DNA of 64,000 nucleotides from G963667075 sp963667075 (GTDB taxonomy: Bacteria; Pseudomonadota; Alphaproteobacteria; Micavibrionales; Micavibrionaceae): assembly GCA_963667075.1 (NCBI GenBank), contig OY762938.1, positions 1,116,001-1,180,000 of the forward strand, in the 5' to 3' direction. Position 1 is the first letter of the stretch. Each line of letters opens with the position of its first letter. Shown piece after piece: positions 8,869 through 18,199 of this stretch. The translations under genes and the position numbers were made by a program. Below the pieces are notes generated by a model, which was not told the origin of the DNA, made no database searches, and saw only the letters and a program-made list of their open reading frames with translations.

Positions 8869-9324
8869 ATTGTTGTTGTTGTTATTGTCGTTTTCTTCCA
8901 CATGCTGACATTCGCCATCAATGACATTTGGATCGCTTAGTCCGGTATGTTCAAAGCCCATGTGAATATGCGTTTGCATTTTGACCTGTTTCTTTAGAAA
9001 ATTTTGTAAAAAACGTCTAAAAGGGGGCGTAAACAGCAAAAAACCGATTATATCTGTCAAAAACCCAGGTGTAAGGAGCAAAGTACCGGCTGCGACAAGA
9101 CAAAAACCATCAAACAATTCATCGGTTGGCAAATGATTCTGTGAAAAGGAGGTTCTAATGGAGGTCAGCGTTTGCAGGCCTTGGTAGCGCAACAGTGCGC
9201 TGCCTATGAGCGCAGTCAGAATACATAAGCTAAAGGTCCAGAAAAAACCGATATATCCGCCAACCGTGACAAGCGTGGTGATTTCTATTAGAGGAATAAA
9301 AAGAAAGATTAGAAAAATAATCAT
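8854..9324 (-). CDS. fxsA: FxsA family inner-membrane protein
   Basis: FxsA is a small membrane protein; in E. coli its overproduction relieves exclusion of phage T7 by the F plasmid. The sequence shows the usual layout: an N-terminal hydrophobic helix, LLRYQGLQTL, and the signature LLLTPGFLTDIIGFLLFTPPFRR, then a polar tail. The tail ends in six asparagines encoded by a GTT/ATT trinucleotide run at about 8870-8890, which could vary in length by slippage. The gene often lies beside secB and a Tim44 gene in alphaproteobacteria, as here. Confidence 0.9.
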   Translation of the reverse strand: MIIFLIFLFIPLIEITTLVTVGGYIGFFWTFSLCILTALIGSALLRYQGLQTLTSIRTSFSQNHLPTDELFDGFCLVAAGTLLLTPGFLTDIIGFLLFTPPFRRFLQNFLKKQVKMQTHIHMGFEHTGLSDPNVIDGECQHVEENDNNNNNNDKPL

Positions 9325-9391
9325 TGTCTATCTCTGTTAAGGATGAATGTATATATGATATACTGTTCGGGTTGATAAATAGAAAGGGTAA

Positions 9392-10096
9392 ATGAGCGTG
9401 CCGGCTGATATTTTATTATTTGCAATCGTTGCGGCAGTTTTGGTTTTTTGGTTACGTAACACCATTGGGACCCGTCACGGGGATGAACGTGAGCGGCCTG
9501 GTTTTCTTGCCATGGAAGACGTACAAAACAAAGAGTCCACAAAAGAAACCGGATTTTCTACAGGGGTTGATCTATCAGCTTTTGTGAGTGAAGAAAACCT
9601 GCATGCGGTTGGAGCCGGTCTTGCGGCTATTGCGCGTGCTGACCGGTCCTTTGATATAGCTGTCTTCATAGAAAATGCGAAAGATGCTTTCGCCATCATT
9701 GTGGAAGCTTTTGCTTCGGGTGATCGTGATACATTAAAAAATCTCTTGAGTGAGGATGTATACAAGGCCTTTGATAAGGCGATCTTAGATCGGACGGATC
9801 GTGGTGAAACCGTTGAAACGGAAATACACGCTGTTCGTAAAGCGGATCTTATTGAAGCGACGCTCGTAGATCGAATAGCGTATCTGACAATACGTTTTAC
9901 AGCGGATGAGACATGCGTCATCAAGGATAGCGAACAAAACATAATGTCAGGCGATCCGGATCGCATTACAGAAATGGTTGATGTATGGGTGTTTGGCCGT
10001 GATGTGAAGTCTGCAGATCTGACATGGTTTCTGTTTGAAACCAGAGACGATCAGCCAGAAGAACATAAGACACCTATGCCCGAAGCCAGAACATAA
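9392..10096 (+). CDS. Tim44-like domain membrane-anchored protein
   Basis: The 234-residue protein starts with a single hydrophobic helix (ILLFAIVAAVLVFWL) and continues with the Tim44-like fold: FVENAKDAFxxIVEAFASGD, then LLSEDVYKAFDKAI and a C-terminal strand-rich part ending in VWVFGRD. In mitochondria Tim44 recruits the import motor; the bacterial relative probably works at the inner membrane with an unknown partner. The gene is divergent from fxsA and upstream of mltA by 15 bases, the usual alphaproteobacterial order. Confidence 0.88.
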   Translation: MSVPADILLFAIVAAVLVFWLRNTIGTRHGDERERPGFLAMEDVQNKESTKETGFSTGVDLSAFVSEENLHAVGAGLAAIARADRSFDIAVFIENAKDAFAIIVEAFASGDRDTLKNLLSEDVYKAFDKAILDRTDRGETVETEIHAVRKADLIEATLVDRIAYLTIRFTADETCVIKDSEQNIMSGDPDRITEMVDVWVFGRDVKSADLTWFLFETRDDQPEEHKTPMPEART

Positions 10097-10111
10097 AAAA
10101 ATAGGGCATAA

Positions 10112-11230
10112 ATGAAAAAATCCTTTTTTGTCTTTTGCGTATGTTTACTTCTTACAGCCTGTACAGGAACGCCAAAAGAAGAAGCTCTGTCATTAAAGCC
10201 GGCTTCTTTTAAAGCCTTGTCCGGCTGGGAAGAGGATAATCATGACGATGCCTTAAAAGCATTTCTGCTCTCTTGTGACCGTATCCTGAAAAAAGAGGAA
10301 TCTTCATCTTTTGGCCCGGATAAATGGGCTGGTCAATATCGTGACTGGCAAGATGTGTGCAAGAAGGCACAAAGGGCTGGGCCGGCTAAATTGTTTTTTG
10401 AACAAAACTTTAAGCCTTATAAAATTTTATCCGGGCAGGGGAAAGAGGGCTTGTTTACGGGATATTATGAAGCGTCCTTAAAAGGCTCATACAAAAAGCA
10501 TGGCCCCTATCAATATCCTTTATATGCCAGACCGCAGGATCTGATTACGGTTGATCTCGGTGCGTTCAGAGAAGATCTGCGTGGCCGCCGTATTGCAGGA
10601 CGTGTTATAAACGGTGCATTAGAACCTTATGAAACCCGTGAGGGGATTGATCAGAAAAAGCGGGGCGTGCCGCTTGTCTGGGTGGATAGTGCCATAGATG
10701 CCTTTTTCCTCCATATCCAGGGGTCAGGCCGGGTTATTCTTGAGGATGGTTCATCCATAAGGGTGGGATATGCCGGGCAAAATGGACATCCTTATTATGC
10801 GATTGGCAGAGAGCTGGTAAAGCGTAGTTACTTGAAAAAGGAAAACGTAAGCATGCAATCCATACGGGCATGGCTGGAAGAAAATCCAGACAAAGCGGAT
10901 GAGATTATGAACACTAATAAATCATATGTTTTCTTTAAAATCCTTGAAGAAAAAGAAGGACCGCTTGGTGGAGAGGGGCTGCCTTTGACAGCAGGCCGTT
11001 CTTTGGCGATAGACCGCTCTTTGATCCCCTATGGTGTGCCTGTATGGCTAAATACCAAAGAGCCTGCGATTAAACGCCTTATGATTGCTCAGGATACCGG
11101 CGGGGCTATTCGCGGGCCCGTCCGTGGCGATGTTTTCTTTGGCTATGGCGCAGAGGCGGAAAAACAGGCCGGTGAAATGAAGGCGAAAGGGCATTACTGG
11201 TTCCTGTTGCCGGAATTCGCAAAAGACTGA
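10112..11230 (+). CDS. mltA: Membrane-bound lytic murein transglycosylase A (lipoprotein)
   Basis: MltA cleaves the glycan strands of peptidoglycan, leaving 1,6-anhydro ends. A lipobox LLTAC after the signal helix predicts lipid anchoring at cysteine 17. The MltA domain contains FTGYYEASLKGS and LVWVDSAIDAFFLHIQGSG, and the C-terminal 3D domain ends with MIAQDTGGAIRGPVRGDVF, which carries the catalytic aspartate. Length (372) is normal. It follows the Tim44 gene closely, probably in one transcript. Confidence 0.95.
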   Translation: MKKSFFVFCVCLLLTACTGTPKEEALSLKPASFKALSGWEEDNHDDALKAFLLSCDRILKKEESSSFGPDKWAGQYRDWQDVCKKAQRAGPAKLFFEQNFKPYKILSGQGKEGLFTGYYEASLKGSYKKHGPYQYPLYARPQDLITVDLGAFREDLRGRRIAGRVINGALEPYETREGIDQKKRGVPLVWVDSAIDAFFLHIQGSGRVILEDGSSIRVGYAGQNGHPYYAIGRELVKRSYLKKENVSMQSIRAWLEENPDKADEIMNTNKSYVFFKILEEKEGPLGGEGLPLTAGRSLAIDRSLIPYGVPVWLNTKEPAIKRLMIAQDTGGAIRGPVRGDVFFGYGAEAEKQAGEMKAKGHYWFLLPEFAKD

Positions 11231-11349
11231 GCATGCTTAATTAAGGAACCCTCTGTTTTATACCGGATAACTATTTTATTGTTGTCCCGAAAGTGCAATT
11301 TATCTTATAATCGGCTCCTTTCTATAATACGGTAATAGAGGTAACTTTC

Positions 11350-13386
11350 GTGGTGGAGAATTTTCAAAAAGCGGATGCGGCATGTCAGGCATCTACGTGT
11401 GCTACAGAACTAAGATCGGAAACACTGGACCGAATTGATGCACTGCTTGTCGCGCATGAGCGAGATGGTCTGAATCGCGGTCTCTATAACTTGGAAGAAT
11501 TACGTTATATTCGTGTATATTTACAAGAACTGGCCGCATGGTTGGCAGAGAATAAACCTGCTTTTTTACAGGATACGGACACATGTTATACATGCCATAA
11601 CCGTTTTAATGAAAAGACTGTCTTGTGTATCGCCTATCCTGATCATGTGATCACGGAAGAAGGCGGTAAACCGGCTGTCGCATTGTGTGATTTTTTTAAT
11701 GATACGTTGGCGGGTCTGTATTCTCACCTGCATATCTTGCCTCATTTTCCGAGCCCGATGATCCATGAAGATACTAAAGGGCCGGCCAGCCGTGCGGATG
11801 GCGGGTTTGAAGCGATGAGCTATAAAATGGCTCCTTCCTATGGGGTGCCGGCAGATTTGATGAACGTCCGCGCCGATCTTATGTTTGATTTTGTGCTGAA
11901 CCATCTTTCCGTAAAGAGTGGCTTATTCCAGCGTTTTCTTGAAAATGAAGAAGGATATGAAGATTTCTTTGTTACCATTCCCGAAGATAAGCTGGATTCA
12001 CTGGATTTGACGCCTGTGTTTCGTCCGCGGGAGCATGATCCTATCATTCCTTATACCAATAAGGCCGGGGAGACAAAGAATGTCTGGTGCACTTTTAGTG
12101 GAACACAAGCCGATATCAATATTAAAGATTATCGTGTCTTCTGTATGCTGATGGAAGCTCTCGTTAAGGATTTTATAGGACAAGGCGCAAGCTGGGTACG
12201 TCTGGATGCTATTGGCTATCTGGTTAAAATGCTTGGTGTACGTAATCGTGAAGCTTTAACAGATTGTTTCGGTATTGAAGAAACACACAATATTCTAAAA
12301 GCGATGCGGGCGTTCTTATGTGATGTGGCCCCTTCCGTTACACTTGTGCCAGAGGTTAATGCCATACAATCCGTTATCCAGACCTATTATGGTACAGATA
12401 ATGATGAAGGACATCTGGTCTATGAGTTCTCGTCTGCGCCACTTTCCTTGTTTAGTATCTATCATGAAGATGCGGCAGCTATTCTTGAATGGGCAAAAGA
12501 ACGTCTGGAAAACCCCGAATGTATTGGGCTGGCTTTCACAAATACGCATGATGGCATTGGTGTCCTGCCAATGGGAGACGTAGCAGCGTTGCCTGATGGC
12601 ACGGAGGCTTTGCAATTTCTAATTCACCAGATTGAGCGACGCGGTGGCGGCGTCAATTACAAGACCAAGATAGTAAATGATGAAACAATGCGTGTGCCTT
12701 ACGAAGCGTGTATTTCATGGATGCAGGCGATTTTAACACCGCCAGAAACGGCTGCGGTAAAAGGCAGTCGTATGACACCGGAAGAATTAGATTTGATTGT
12801 TGACCGGTTTATGGCGTCACAGTCCTTTATTTATACAGCCCCGCATTGTGTGCCAGCCGATTATATGGGCGTGGTGACAAGTTTGCTCAATGATGATGAG
12901 ACATACGAACTAACCGGACACCGCAGAAATAAAAACCGTGGACTGGTTGATGTACCGGCTTTCAAAAAAGCGCTGAACAACCCGGAAACGGATTACGAAT
13001 TACTGCGTCAGAAAGTTTTTAACCGCAAAAAAGAAATGATTGAAGCACGACAAAGTTCTCCGGCCTTTAGTCCTTATGCGGCCTGTGATGTAGATATCGT
13101 CACGGTTGAAGGTGCAGAAAATGGTGCACGGCCTGTTTATTCTGTGCTGCGTCATAGCCCGCATTGTCAGGAAAAAATTATTGCACTGACCAATTGTACA
13201 AAAGAGCCGCAAACAGCCTTTATCTCTCGTGCCGCTTTATACGATTCCGGATTCTCCGATGCGTTCAAGGGGAAAGACGATACACTAATTATGGAAGATA
13301 TACTGAGCGGTACTGGTCACGAAATTAATTTGTACGGGCTTACCGTCAAATTGGCACCGTATCAGGTATGCTGGCTTAAAATATAA
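11350..13386 (+). CDS. GH13 glycosidase/phosphorylase (sucrose phosphorylase-like)
   Basis: A 678-residue enzyme with all four GH13 regions: region I DFVLNH (180-185), region II VRLDA with nucleophile D286, region III VPEVN with acid/base E335, and region IV NTHDG (H400, D401). The early FPSPMIHE pattern and the lack of a signal peptide resemble subfamily 18 phosphorylases (sucrose or glucosylglycerate phosphorylase), which release glucose 1-phosphate; substrate is not certain. The start is GTG at 11350 after AGAGGTAA. A monocistronic gene with a 119-base leader. Gckinase and HIT genes lie nearby; if the substrate were glucosylglycerate, glycerate kinase at 15213 would fit downstream, but this is inference. 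Confidence 0.8.
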   Translation: MVENFQKADAACQASTCATELRSETLDRIDALLVAHERDGLNRGLYNLEELRYIRVYLQELAAWLAENKPAFLQDTDTCYTCHNRFNEKTVLCIAYPDHVITEEGGKPAVALCDFFNDTLAGLYSHLHILPHFPSPMIHEDTKGPASRADGGFEAMSYKMAPSYGVPADLMNVRADLMFDFVLNHLSVKSGLFQRFLENEEGYEDFFVTIPEDKLDSLDLTPVFRPREHDPIIPYTNKAGETKNVWCTFSGTQADINIKDYRVFCMLMEALVKDFIGQGASWVRLDAIGYLVKMLGVRNREALTDCFGIEETHNILKAMRAFLCDVAPSVTLVPEVNAIQSVIQTYYGTDNDEGHLVYEFSSAPLSLFSIYHEDAAAILEWAKERLENPECIGLAFTNTHDGIGVLPMGDVAALPDGTEALQFLIHQIERRGGGVNYKTKIVNDETMRVPYEACISWMQAILTPPETAAVKGSRMTPEELDLIVDRFMASQSFIYTAPHCVPADYMGVVTSLLNDDETYELTGHRRNKNRGLVDVPAFKKALNNPETDYELLRQKVFNRKKEMIEARQSSPAFSPYAACDVDIVTVEGAENGARPVYSVLRHSPHCQEKIIALTNCTKEPQTAFISRAALYDSGFSDAFKGKDDTLIMEDILSGTGHEINLYGLTVKLAPYQVCWLKI

Positions 13387-13577
13387 GCGGTCTAGGTTGT
13401 ATTAACCGTGATTATGATAACTTATACTAATGCTAAAAAGTCATAAGAATCAACTTTCTTAGGCTAGGTTTTCAATATATACTCCACTATTATCTTTTGT
13501 CGCGTACCGGGATTAATCTCCTATCTCTGAGTGTATTAATATTTTTTTCAAACTGTTGTGGGAAGAGGAGGGCGGTT

Positions 13578-15143
13578 ATGTCATCAAGCGCAGCAAGGAA
13601 TGTCCTGAATTTAGATTCTAAAAATTCAATTAGAAAAAGATCCGGCGAAATGCTTGATATATTGGTAGCCCTTGACAGGTCAAATGCAACCATTGAATTC
13701 AAGATGGATGGAACGGTTATTACAGCAAATCATAATTTTTTGAGTGTGCTGGGCTATACGTTGGACGAAATAAAAGGCAAACATCATAGTATGTTTGTTC
13801 CTCAAGAGCTTCTTGATCAAGATGGGGGGCGTCATTATGCGGATTTTTGGGCGACGCTAAATCGCGGTGAATTTCTGGCACAACAGTTTAAGCGTATTGG
13901 TAAAGGCGGTAAAGAAGTCTGGATTGAAGCCTCTTATAACCCTATTATTGGTAAAAATGGTAAGCCTTATAAAGTCGTGAAATATGCGACCGATATTACG
14001 ACAGAAAGTCTTGAAAATGCAGAAATGCATGGAATAATCGATGCGATAAATCGTTCTCAGGCTGTTATTTCTTTCAAGATGGATGGTACGATCATTGATG
14101 CTAATGAAAATTTTTTGAGTGTGCTGGGCTATACGTTGGATGAAATAAAAGGCAAACATCATAGTATGTTTGTTCCTCAAGAGCTTCTTGATCAGGATGG
14201 GGGGCGTCATTATGCGGATTTTTGGGCGACGCTAAATCGCGGTGAATTTTTGGCACAACAGTTTAAGCGTACTAGCAAAAGTGGTAAGGAAGTCTGGATT
14301 GAAGCCTCTTATAACCCTATCCTTGATATGAATGGTAAGCCGTTCAAAGTAACAAAATTTGCAACCGATTTGACGCCTCGTAAGGAAGAGAATCGTGCTC
14401 TGGCAGATGATTTTGAATCTAATGTTCAGGGGTTAGTTAGTGCAGTGGCTTCTGCTGCAACAGAGATGCAAAGTACAGCTCAGAATCTTGCGGCGTCGGC
14501 AGAAGAAACAAGCCATCAGGCTCAAACCGTTTCTGCTGCGACGGAAGAGCTTTCGGCCTCGGTTAATGAAATATCGGGCCAAGTGACTAACTCGGTTAGA
14601 ATCGTTGGTGAAGCGGTTGAAGAGGCTAAGAGATCCGAAGCACTTGTGTCTAATCTGGTGGAAGTGGCTGGGAAAATCGGTGAGGTTACGGCACTGATTT
14701 CTGATATTGCGGATCAAACGAATCTGTTGGCATTAAATGCAACAATTGAGGCCGCGCGTGCGGGAGAGGCAGGGAAAGGATTTGCTGTTGTTGCCGCTGA
14801 GGTTAAATCTCTTGCGGCTGAAACAGCAAAAGCTACCGAAGAAATAGAAGCGCAAGTCGGAGATATTCAGGAAGTTAGTCGCACAACGGCTGATGCTATT
14901 AATAAGATTACGCATGTGATCGGTGAGGTGAACGAAATAAGCACGGCTATTTCCGGCGCTATTGAGGAGCAATCTGCTGCGACAAGGGAAGTCTCTTCTA
15001 ATATTTCCGGTGTGCAGGTTGCAGCTAATGAAACAGGGGAGTCTTCAAATATCATGTTAAGTGTTGCAGAAGATTTATCCCAAAAATCAGAAGAACTGCA
15101 AACGCGCGTTGTAGGCTTTTTAGAAAAAGTCAGGACGATGTAA
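13578..15143 (+). CDS. Soluble methyl-accepting chemotaxis protein with two PAS domains
   Basis: A 521-residue receptor. Two PAS domains in tandem (about residues 25-150 and 150-275) are followed by a signalling domain with the hairpin tip DQTNLLALNATIEAARAGEA. No transmembrane helix is visible, so it is a cytoplasmic sensor, perhaps redox or ligand sensing like Aer-type double-PAS receptors. I use the ATG at 13578 with AGGAGG six bases upstream; the frame extends to TTG at 13497. The PAS domains share an almost identical block (from FLSVLGYTLDEIKGKHH to QQFKR) and the DNA at 13741-13895 repeats at 14116-14270, an offset of exactly 375 bases, so the duplication is recent or kept even by gene conversion. 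Confidence 0.9.
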   Translation: MSSSAARNVLNLDSKNSIRKRSGEMLDILVALDRSNATIEFKMDGTVITANHNFLSVLGYTLDEIKGKHHSMFVPQELLDQDGGRHYADFWATLNRGEFLAQQFKRIGKGGKEVWIEASYNPIIGKNGKPYKVVKYATDITTESLENAEMHGIIDAINRSQAVISFKMDGTIIDANENFLSVLGYTLDEIKGKHHSMFVPQELLDQDGGRHYADFWATLNRGEFLAQQFKRTSKSGKEVWIEASYNPILDMNGKPFKVTKFATDLTPRKEENRALADDFESNVQGLVSAVASAATEMQSTAQNLAASAEETSHQAQTVSAATEELSASVNEISGQVTNSVRIVGEAVEEAKRSEALVSNLVEVAGKIGEVTALISDIADQTNLLALNATIEAARAGEAGKGFAVVAAEVKSLAAETAKATEEIEAQVGDIQEVSRTTADAINKITHVIGEVNEISTAISGAIEEQSAATREVSSNISGVQVAANETGESSNIMLSVAEDLSQKSEELQTRVVGFLEKVRTM

Positions 15144-15185
15144 TGATGTAATATTGCCTCCTATAGAAGCCTTTCGCAAAAATCA

Positions 15186-15212
15186 AAAAACAAGCCCTTT
15201 CGCGGAAGGGTT
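15186..15212 (-). terminator. Rho-independent terminator of the glycerate kinase transcript
   Basis: On the minus strand CCCTT-ccgcga-AAGGG is followed by CTTGTTTTTTG, directly behind the glycerate kinase stop. It may also stop the chemoreceptor transcript from the other side. Confidence 0.6.
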
Positions 15213-16508
15213 CTATACTAATAAAAATATCCGTAAGTCATTTACATTTGTGTATGTGGGGCCGGGTGCAATATGATCGCCGAGTGTGTAAAAAAAGCTG
15301 TAGGAATCGTTGTTCTTCAGAAAACTTTTTGCATTCAGTTGCTGATCTTTTGCACGTCTTAGTGTTGTTGGCGCAATAAAAGCCCCTGCATTTTCAACAT
15401 TGCCGTCAATGCCATCTGTATCACAGGATAGTGCATAAACGCCATCTACACCATCTAAAGCCAGTGCACTGGCCAGCATAAACTGTGTATTGGGGCCGCC
15501 TTTACCATTGCCGGTTATTTTGACTGTTGTTTCACCGCCTGATAACAAGGCACAGGGCCGTTTAAAGGGCTGTGCATGGCGTAAAATCTGTTTGACGATT
15601 GCAGTATGGAATCCGGCAGATTCGTTCGTATCTCCTTCTATCTCACTTGAGAGGATAAACGGGGTAAAGCCTTGTGCTTCAAGATATTGCGCAGCTGTTT
15701 CCAAGGTTTTTTGTGGCGTGGCAATTAAGTGATATGCTGTTTTTTCGAATAACGCATCATCCGTTTTTGGTGTTTCATTTGCAGGATCATTTAAGTGAGA
15801 GAGAATGGCTGTGTCTACCTCCAGCCCATATTTTTCAATTACAGCTTGTGCATCAGCCAGTGTCGTAGGATCGCCTACAGTTGGTCCTGAGGCAATTGTG
15901 GAGGGATCATCCCCTGCTACGTCTGAAATAGCCAGCGTTATGAGTTTTGCAGGCATGGCAGCTTGTGCCAGTTTTCCGCCAAAGGCACGGTTTAAGTGTT
16001 TGCGGACGGTGTTGATCTCATGAATATTAGCACCGCAGGCCAGCAGTGCTTTGTTCAAGGCCTGAATACTACCAAAATCCAGCCCGTTTGCCGGACAGGT
16101 CAGAAGTGAAGATCCGCCGCCGGATAATAAACAAACAACCAGATCATCTGCTGTTACAGGATCAAGAAAAGCCAGCATTTCTTCTGCGGCCTTCATTCCG
16201 GCTTCATCCGGGACAGGATGGGCGGCTTCACGCACTGTAATATGTTTTGTCGGCACGTTGTGGCCATAGCGCGTAATGACCAGACCTTCCAGCGCGATAT
16301 CTCCCAGCGCTTCTTCCCACAGTGTTTCAAAAACCTGCGCCATCTTTGCTGCGGCCTTTCCTGCGCCAATGACATAGGTTTTGCCCAAAGGTTTTTCAGG
16401 CAAATAGGGTGCGAGACAAGCCTCCGGCACGGCTGTTTTAACACCTGCGTCAAAAGCACCAAGCAGTATTTCTTTATAATACTGATCTTTATTGTTTTTC
16501 ATTTTCAT
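15213..16508 (-). CDS. Glycerate 2-kinase (MOFRL family)
   Basis: The enzyme phosphorylates D-glycerate to 2-phosphoglycerate in the cytosol, feeding it to glycolysis. The N-terminal DUF4147 part shows VIGAGKAAAKMA, VITRYGHN, AAHPVPDEAG and the glycine-rich LLSGGGSSLL; the C-terminal MOFRL part shows LLSGGETTVKITGNGKGGPN and the family end DTDGIDG. The length of 431 is usual for GckA/TtuD. The gene follows HIT by four bases on the same strand, so both are in one operon read leftwards. Confidence 0.92.
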   Translation of the reverse strand: MKMKNNKDQYYKEILLGAFDAGVKTAVPEACLAPYLPEKPLGKTYVIGAGKAAAKMAQVFETLWEEALGDIALEGLVITRYGHNVPTKHITVREAAHPVPDEAGMKAAEEMLAFLDPVTADDLVVCLLSGGGSSLLTCPANGLDFGSIQALNKALLACGANIHEINTVRKHLNRAFGGKLAQAAMPAKLITLAISDVAGDDPSTIASGPTVGDPTTLADAQAVIEKYGLEVDTAILSHLNDPANETPKTDDALFEKTAYHLIATPQKTLETAAQYLEAQGFTPFILSSEIEGDTNESAGFHTAIVKQILRHAQPFKRPCALLSGGETTVKITGNGKGGPNTQFMLASALALDGVDGVYALSCDTDGIDGNVENAGAFIAPTTLRRAKDQQLNAKSFLKNNDSYSFFYTLGDHIAPGPTYTNVNDLRIFLLV

Positions 16509-16513
16509 ACTCT

Positions 16514-16873
16514 TTATTTCACTCTTATAGGGCCAAGCGGTTCTCCGCCCAGAATATGTACGTGGAAATGAGGGATTTCGCCAGCATGTGGACCTGTGTT
16601 TGCAACTGTGCGATATCCGCCCTCTAGCAGTCCTTGCTGTGAGGCGATTAAAGAAAGGGTTTTATAGAATTTGACAATTTCTTCCTGAGGGGCTTTTTCT
16701 ACAAAGTCGGCCTGAGACATGTAAGGGCCTTTTGGTATGACGAGTACGTGGATGGGTGCTACGGGGCTTATGTCTGTGAAGGCGAGTGTCTGTGTATCTT
16801 CATATACCTTGTTGCATGGGATCTCGCCGCGCAGAATTTTGGCAAAAATATTGTTTTCATCATATTGGCTCAT
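16514..16873 (-). CDS. HIT family nucleotide hydrolase (HinT-like)
   Basis: HIT proteins hydrolyse adenosine phosphoramidates and related AMP conjugates. The histidine triad HFHVHILGG lies near the C-terminus, preceded by NTGPHAGE; the N-terminus reads IFAKILRGEIPCNKVYED, as in HinT. The 119 residues match the family. It begins the short operon with glycerate kinase; the two have no obvious metabolic link. In many alphaproteobacteria hinT sits near hisE, which is absent here. Confidence 0.93.
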   Translation of the reverse strand: MSQYDENNIFAKILRGEIPCNKVYEDTQTLAFTDISPVAPIHVLVIPKGPYMSQADFVEKAPQEEIVKFYKTLSLIASQQGLLEGGYRTVANTGPHAGEIPHFHVHILGGEPLGPIRVK

Positions 16874-16978
16874 CGTTTTTATCCTTTTTTCGGAAATACT
16901 GTACTTTTGTTAAGTTTTATGATATGAATCTTACCCATACTAAAAAAAGACCAATTTGTAAATCCGGGGGGACTTTAC

Positions 16979-17284
16979 ATGTTACGCAAAGGGTATTGGG
17001 TGGAGTGTATTCCAGTTAATGGGAACCTCCAACAGGAGGCTGATGGGCTTTCTTATACGGCATCTGCCGCATCTTTTCCAGATGTATGTGCACACGCATC
17101 ATCACCAGATAAAGCGATTGAGGCCCTTCGATCTAAACTTAACAGACTAAAAGAACAGTATGAGGCTGAGGGCGAGGTTTTTCCTGCGCTGGATAATCCT
17201 TTAGAGCCATCGCACAGGCACAGGCGTGTCTATGGCTGGATTTCTGTATATATGAAGGTTGAAGAGTTTAGCGAATGTGAGTGA
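16979..17284 (+). CDS. Hypothetical protein, possibly HicB-like fold
   Basis: A 101-residue product. Its first 60 residues (LSYTASAASFPDVCAHASS, then KAIEALRSKLNRL) follow the pattern of HicB antitoxins, a partial RNase-H-like fold of strand-strand-helix, and the C-terminal part is WISVYMKVEE. There is no hicA gene nearby and no DNA-binding tail, so it is not a clear toxin-antitoxin member. The resemblance is weak; treat as unknown. Confidence 0.45.
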   Translation: MLRKGYWVECIPVNGNLQQEADGLSYTASAASFPDVCAHASSPDKAIEALRSKLNRLKEQYEAEGEVFPALDNPLEPSHRHRRVYGWISVYMKVEEFSECE

Positions 17285-17352
17285 ATTTATAGTCATTTAG
17301 AAATAGAATCGACACATATGGGACCCTCTGCAAAAGGTCCGATTATTGCTTT

Positions 17353-17434
17353 CCCCGTGAAAACGGGGATCTTTAACGCATTGTTTTTGAAAGATTCCCG
17401 CTGGAGTTTACCCCTGCGAAAGCAGGGGCGGGAA
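17353..17434. repeat. Palindromic intergenic repeat (REP-like)
   Basis: Two hairpins: CCCCG-tgaaaa-CGGGG at 17353-17368, and CCCCTGC-gaaa-GCAGGGG at 17411-17428; the second is enclosed by TTCCCGC (17395) and GCGGGAA (17428). Such paired GC-rich palindromes are typical of dispersed REP-like elements of alphaproteobacteria. It fills the gap between two convergent genes and could also end transcription. Confidence 0.5.
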
Positions 17435-17483
17435 AAGCAAAGGAGCGTATTTTTTGACTTTTGCAGTGGCTTCTATAAAAAAG

Positions 17484-18179
17484 TTACTGACTGGCAAGGA
17501 TTTGGTAATAAGCGTTTATGGTACCGGAGTCTGATTGTATGCATAAAGCCGGATAGCCTTCACAGCTTGGGCATTCTACTATATCAAAATCACCGTTTGC
17601 GGCTCCACCAAATGTAGAATCGACTAACCGGCTACTCAGATCCGGTCCTACAATTTTAGGAATGGTGGAAGAACCTGTAATGATTTCATTTATTTTTGCG
17701 CATACTCGTTCATTAATTTGCCAGGCGGTGAAAATGATGTCTTCTGCGCTGCTTTCTGTCCACTCCACGCTATTGAAGCGTCCAATATAAAACGCTGCAG
17801 GGGGTGTGGGTGTGGTTTCAGCCTTGTAATTATCCGGTATTTGTTTAGGGGATAGCCCTCCACCATCAGGGTGATATACTTTATTAATATCAGAGCCTGT
17901 CTCAAAAGCGGCATCAGACGGTAGAATAAAATCTATATCATCAATCATGGTACCTGAAATAGTCATCTGATCGATGGTGCGTTGCGCAGCGGCAGCATAC
18001 TGGATGATGTTGTTGGCATAGATTTCTATCTTGGCATCATCAAGTTCGCCTGCTGTGCTATCGCCTTCCTGACCGCGCGAGAGCACAAGAGTCAGGGCGG
18101 CGAACAACACAACAGCCAGCAAAACATAGACAAAAGCATTCCCGGCTTCAGTCTTATTGGTTTTATCTGGATATTTCAT
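17484..18179 (-). CDS. Hypothetical pilin-like or single-pass exported protein
   Basis: A 231-residue protein with a short basic start, then the hydrophobic helix AFVYVLLAVVLFAALTLVL and a periplasmic domain with one cysteine pair in ECPSCEG plus single cysteines near VCAKI and ALCIQS. The placement of a charged start, a glycine and a helix recalls type IV pseudopilins, but no canonical GFTLIE site is present. It follows the 18200-18820 gene by 20 bases on the same strand, so the two may be one operon. Function unknown. Confidence 0.6.
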   Translation of the reverse strand: MKYPDKTNKTEAGNAFVYVLLAVVLFAALTLVLSRGQEGDSTAGELDDAKIEIYANNIIQYAAAAQRTIDQMTISGTMIDDIDFILPSDAAFETGSDINKVYHPDGGGLSPKQIPDNYKAETTPTPPAAFYIGRFNSVEWTESSAEDIIFTAWQINERVCAKINEIITGSSTIPKIVGPDLSSRLVDSTFGGAANGDFDIVECPSCEGYPALCIQSDSGTINAYYQILASQ

Positions 18180-18199
18180 GGCAAGGTCACTTTGTCATA

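Noticed and set aside
16979..17284. Firm HicB antitoxin annotation
   Set aside because: No HicA toxin beside it and only loose similarity in the first 60 residues.
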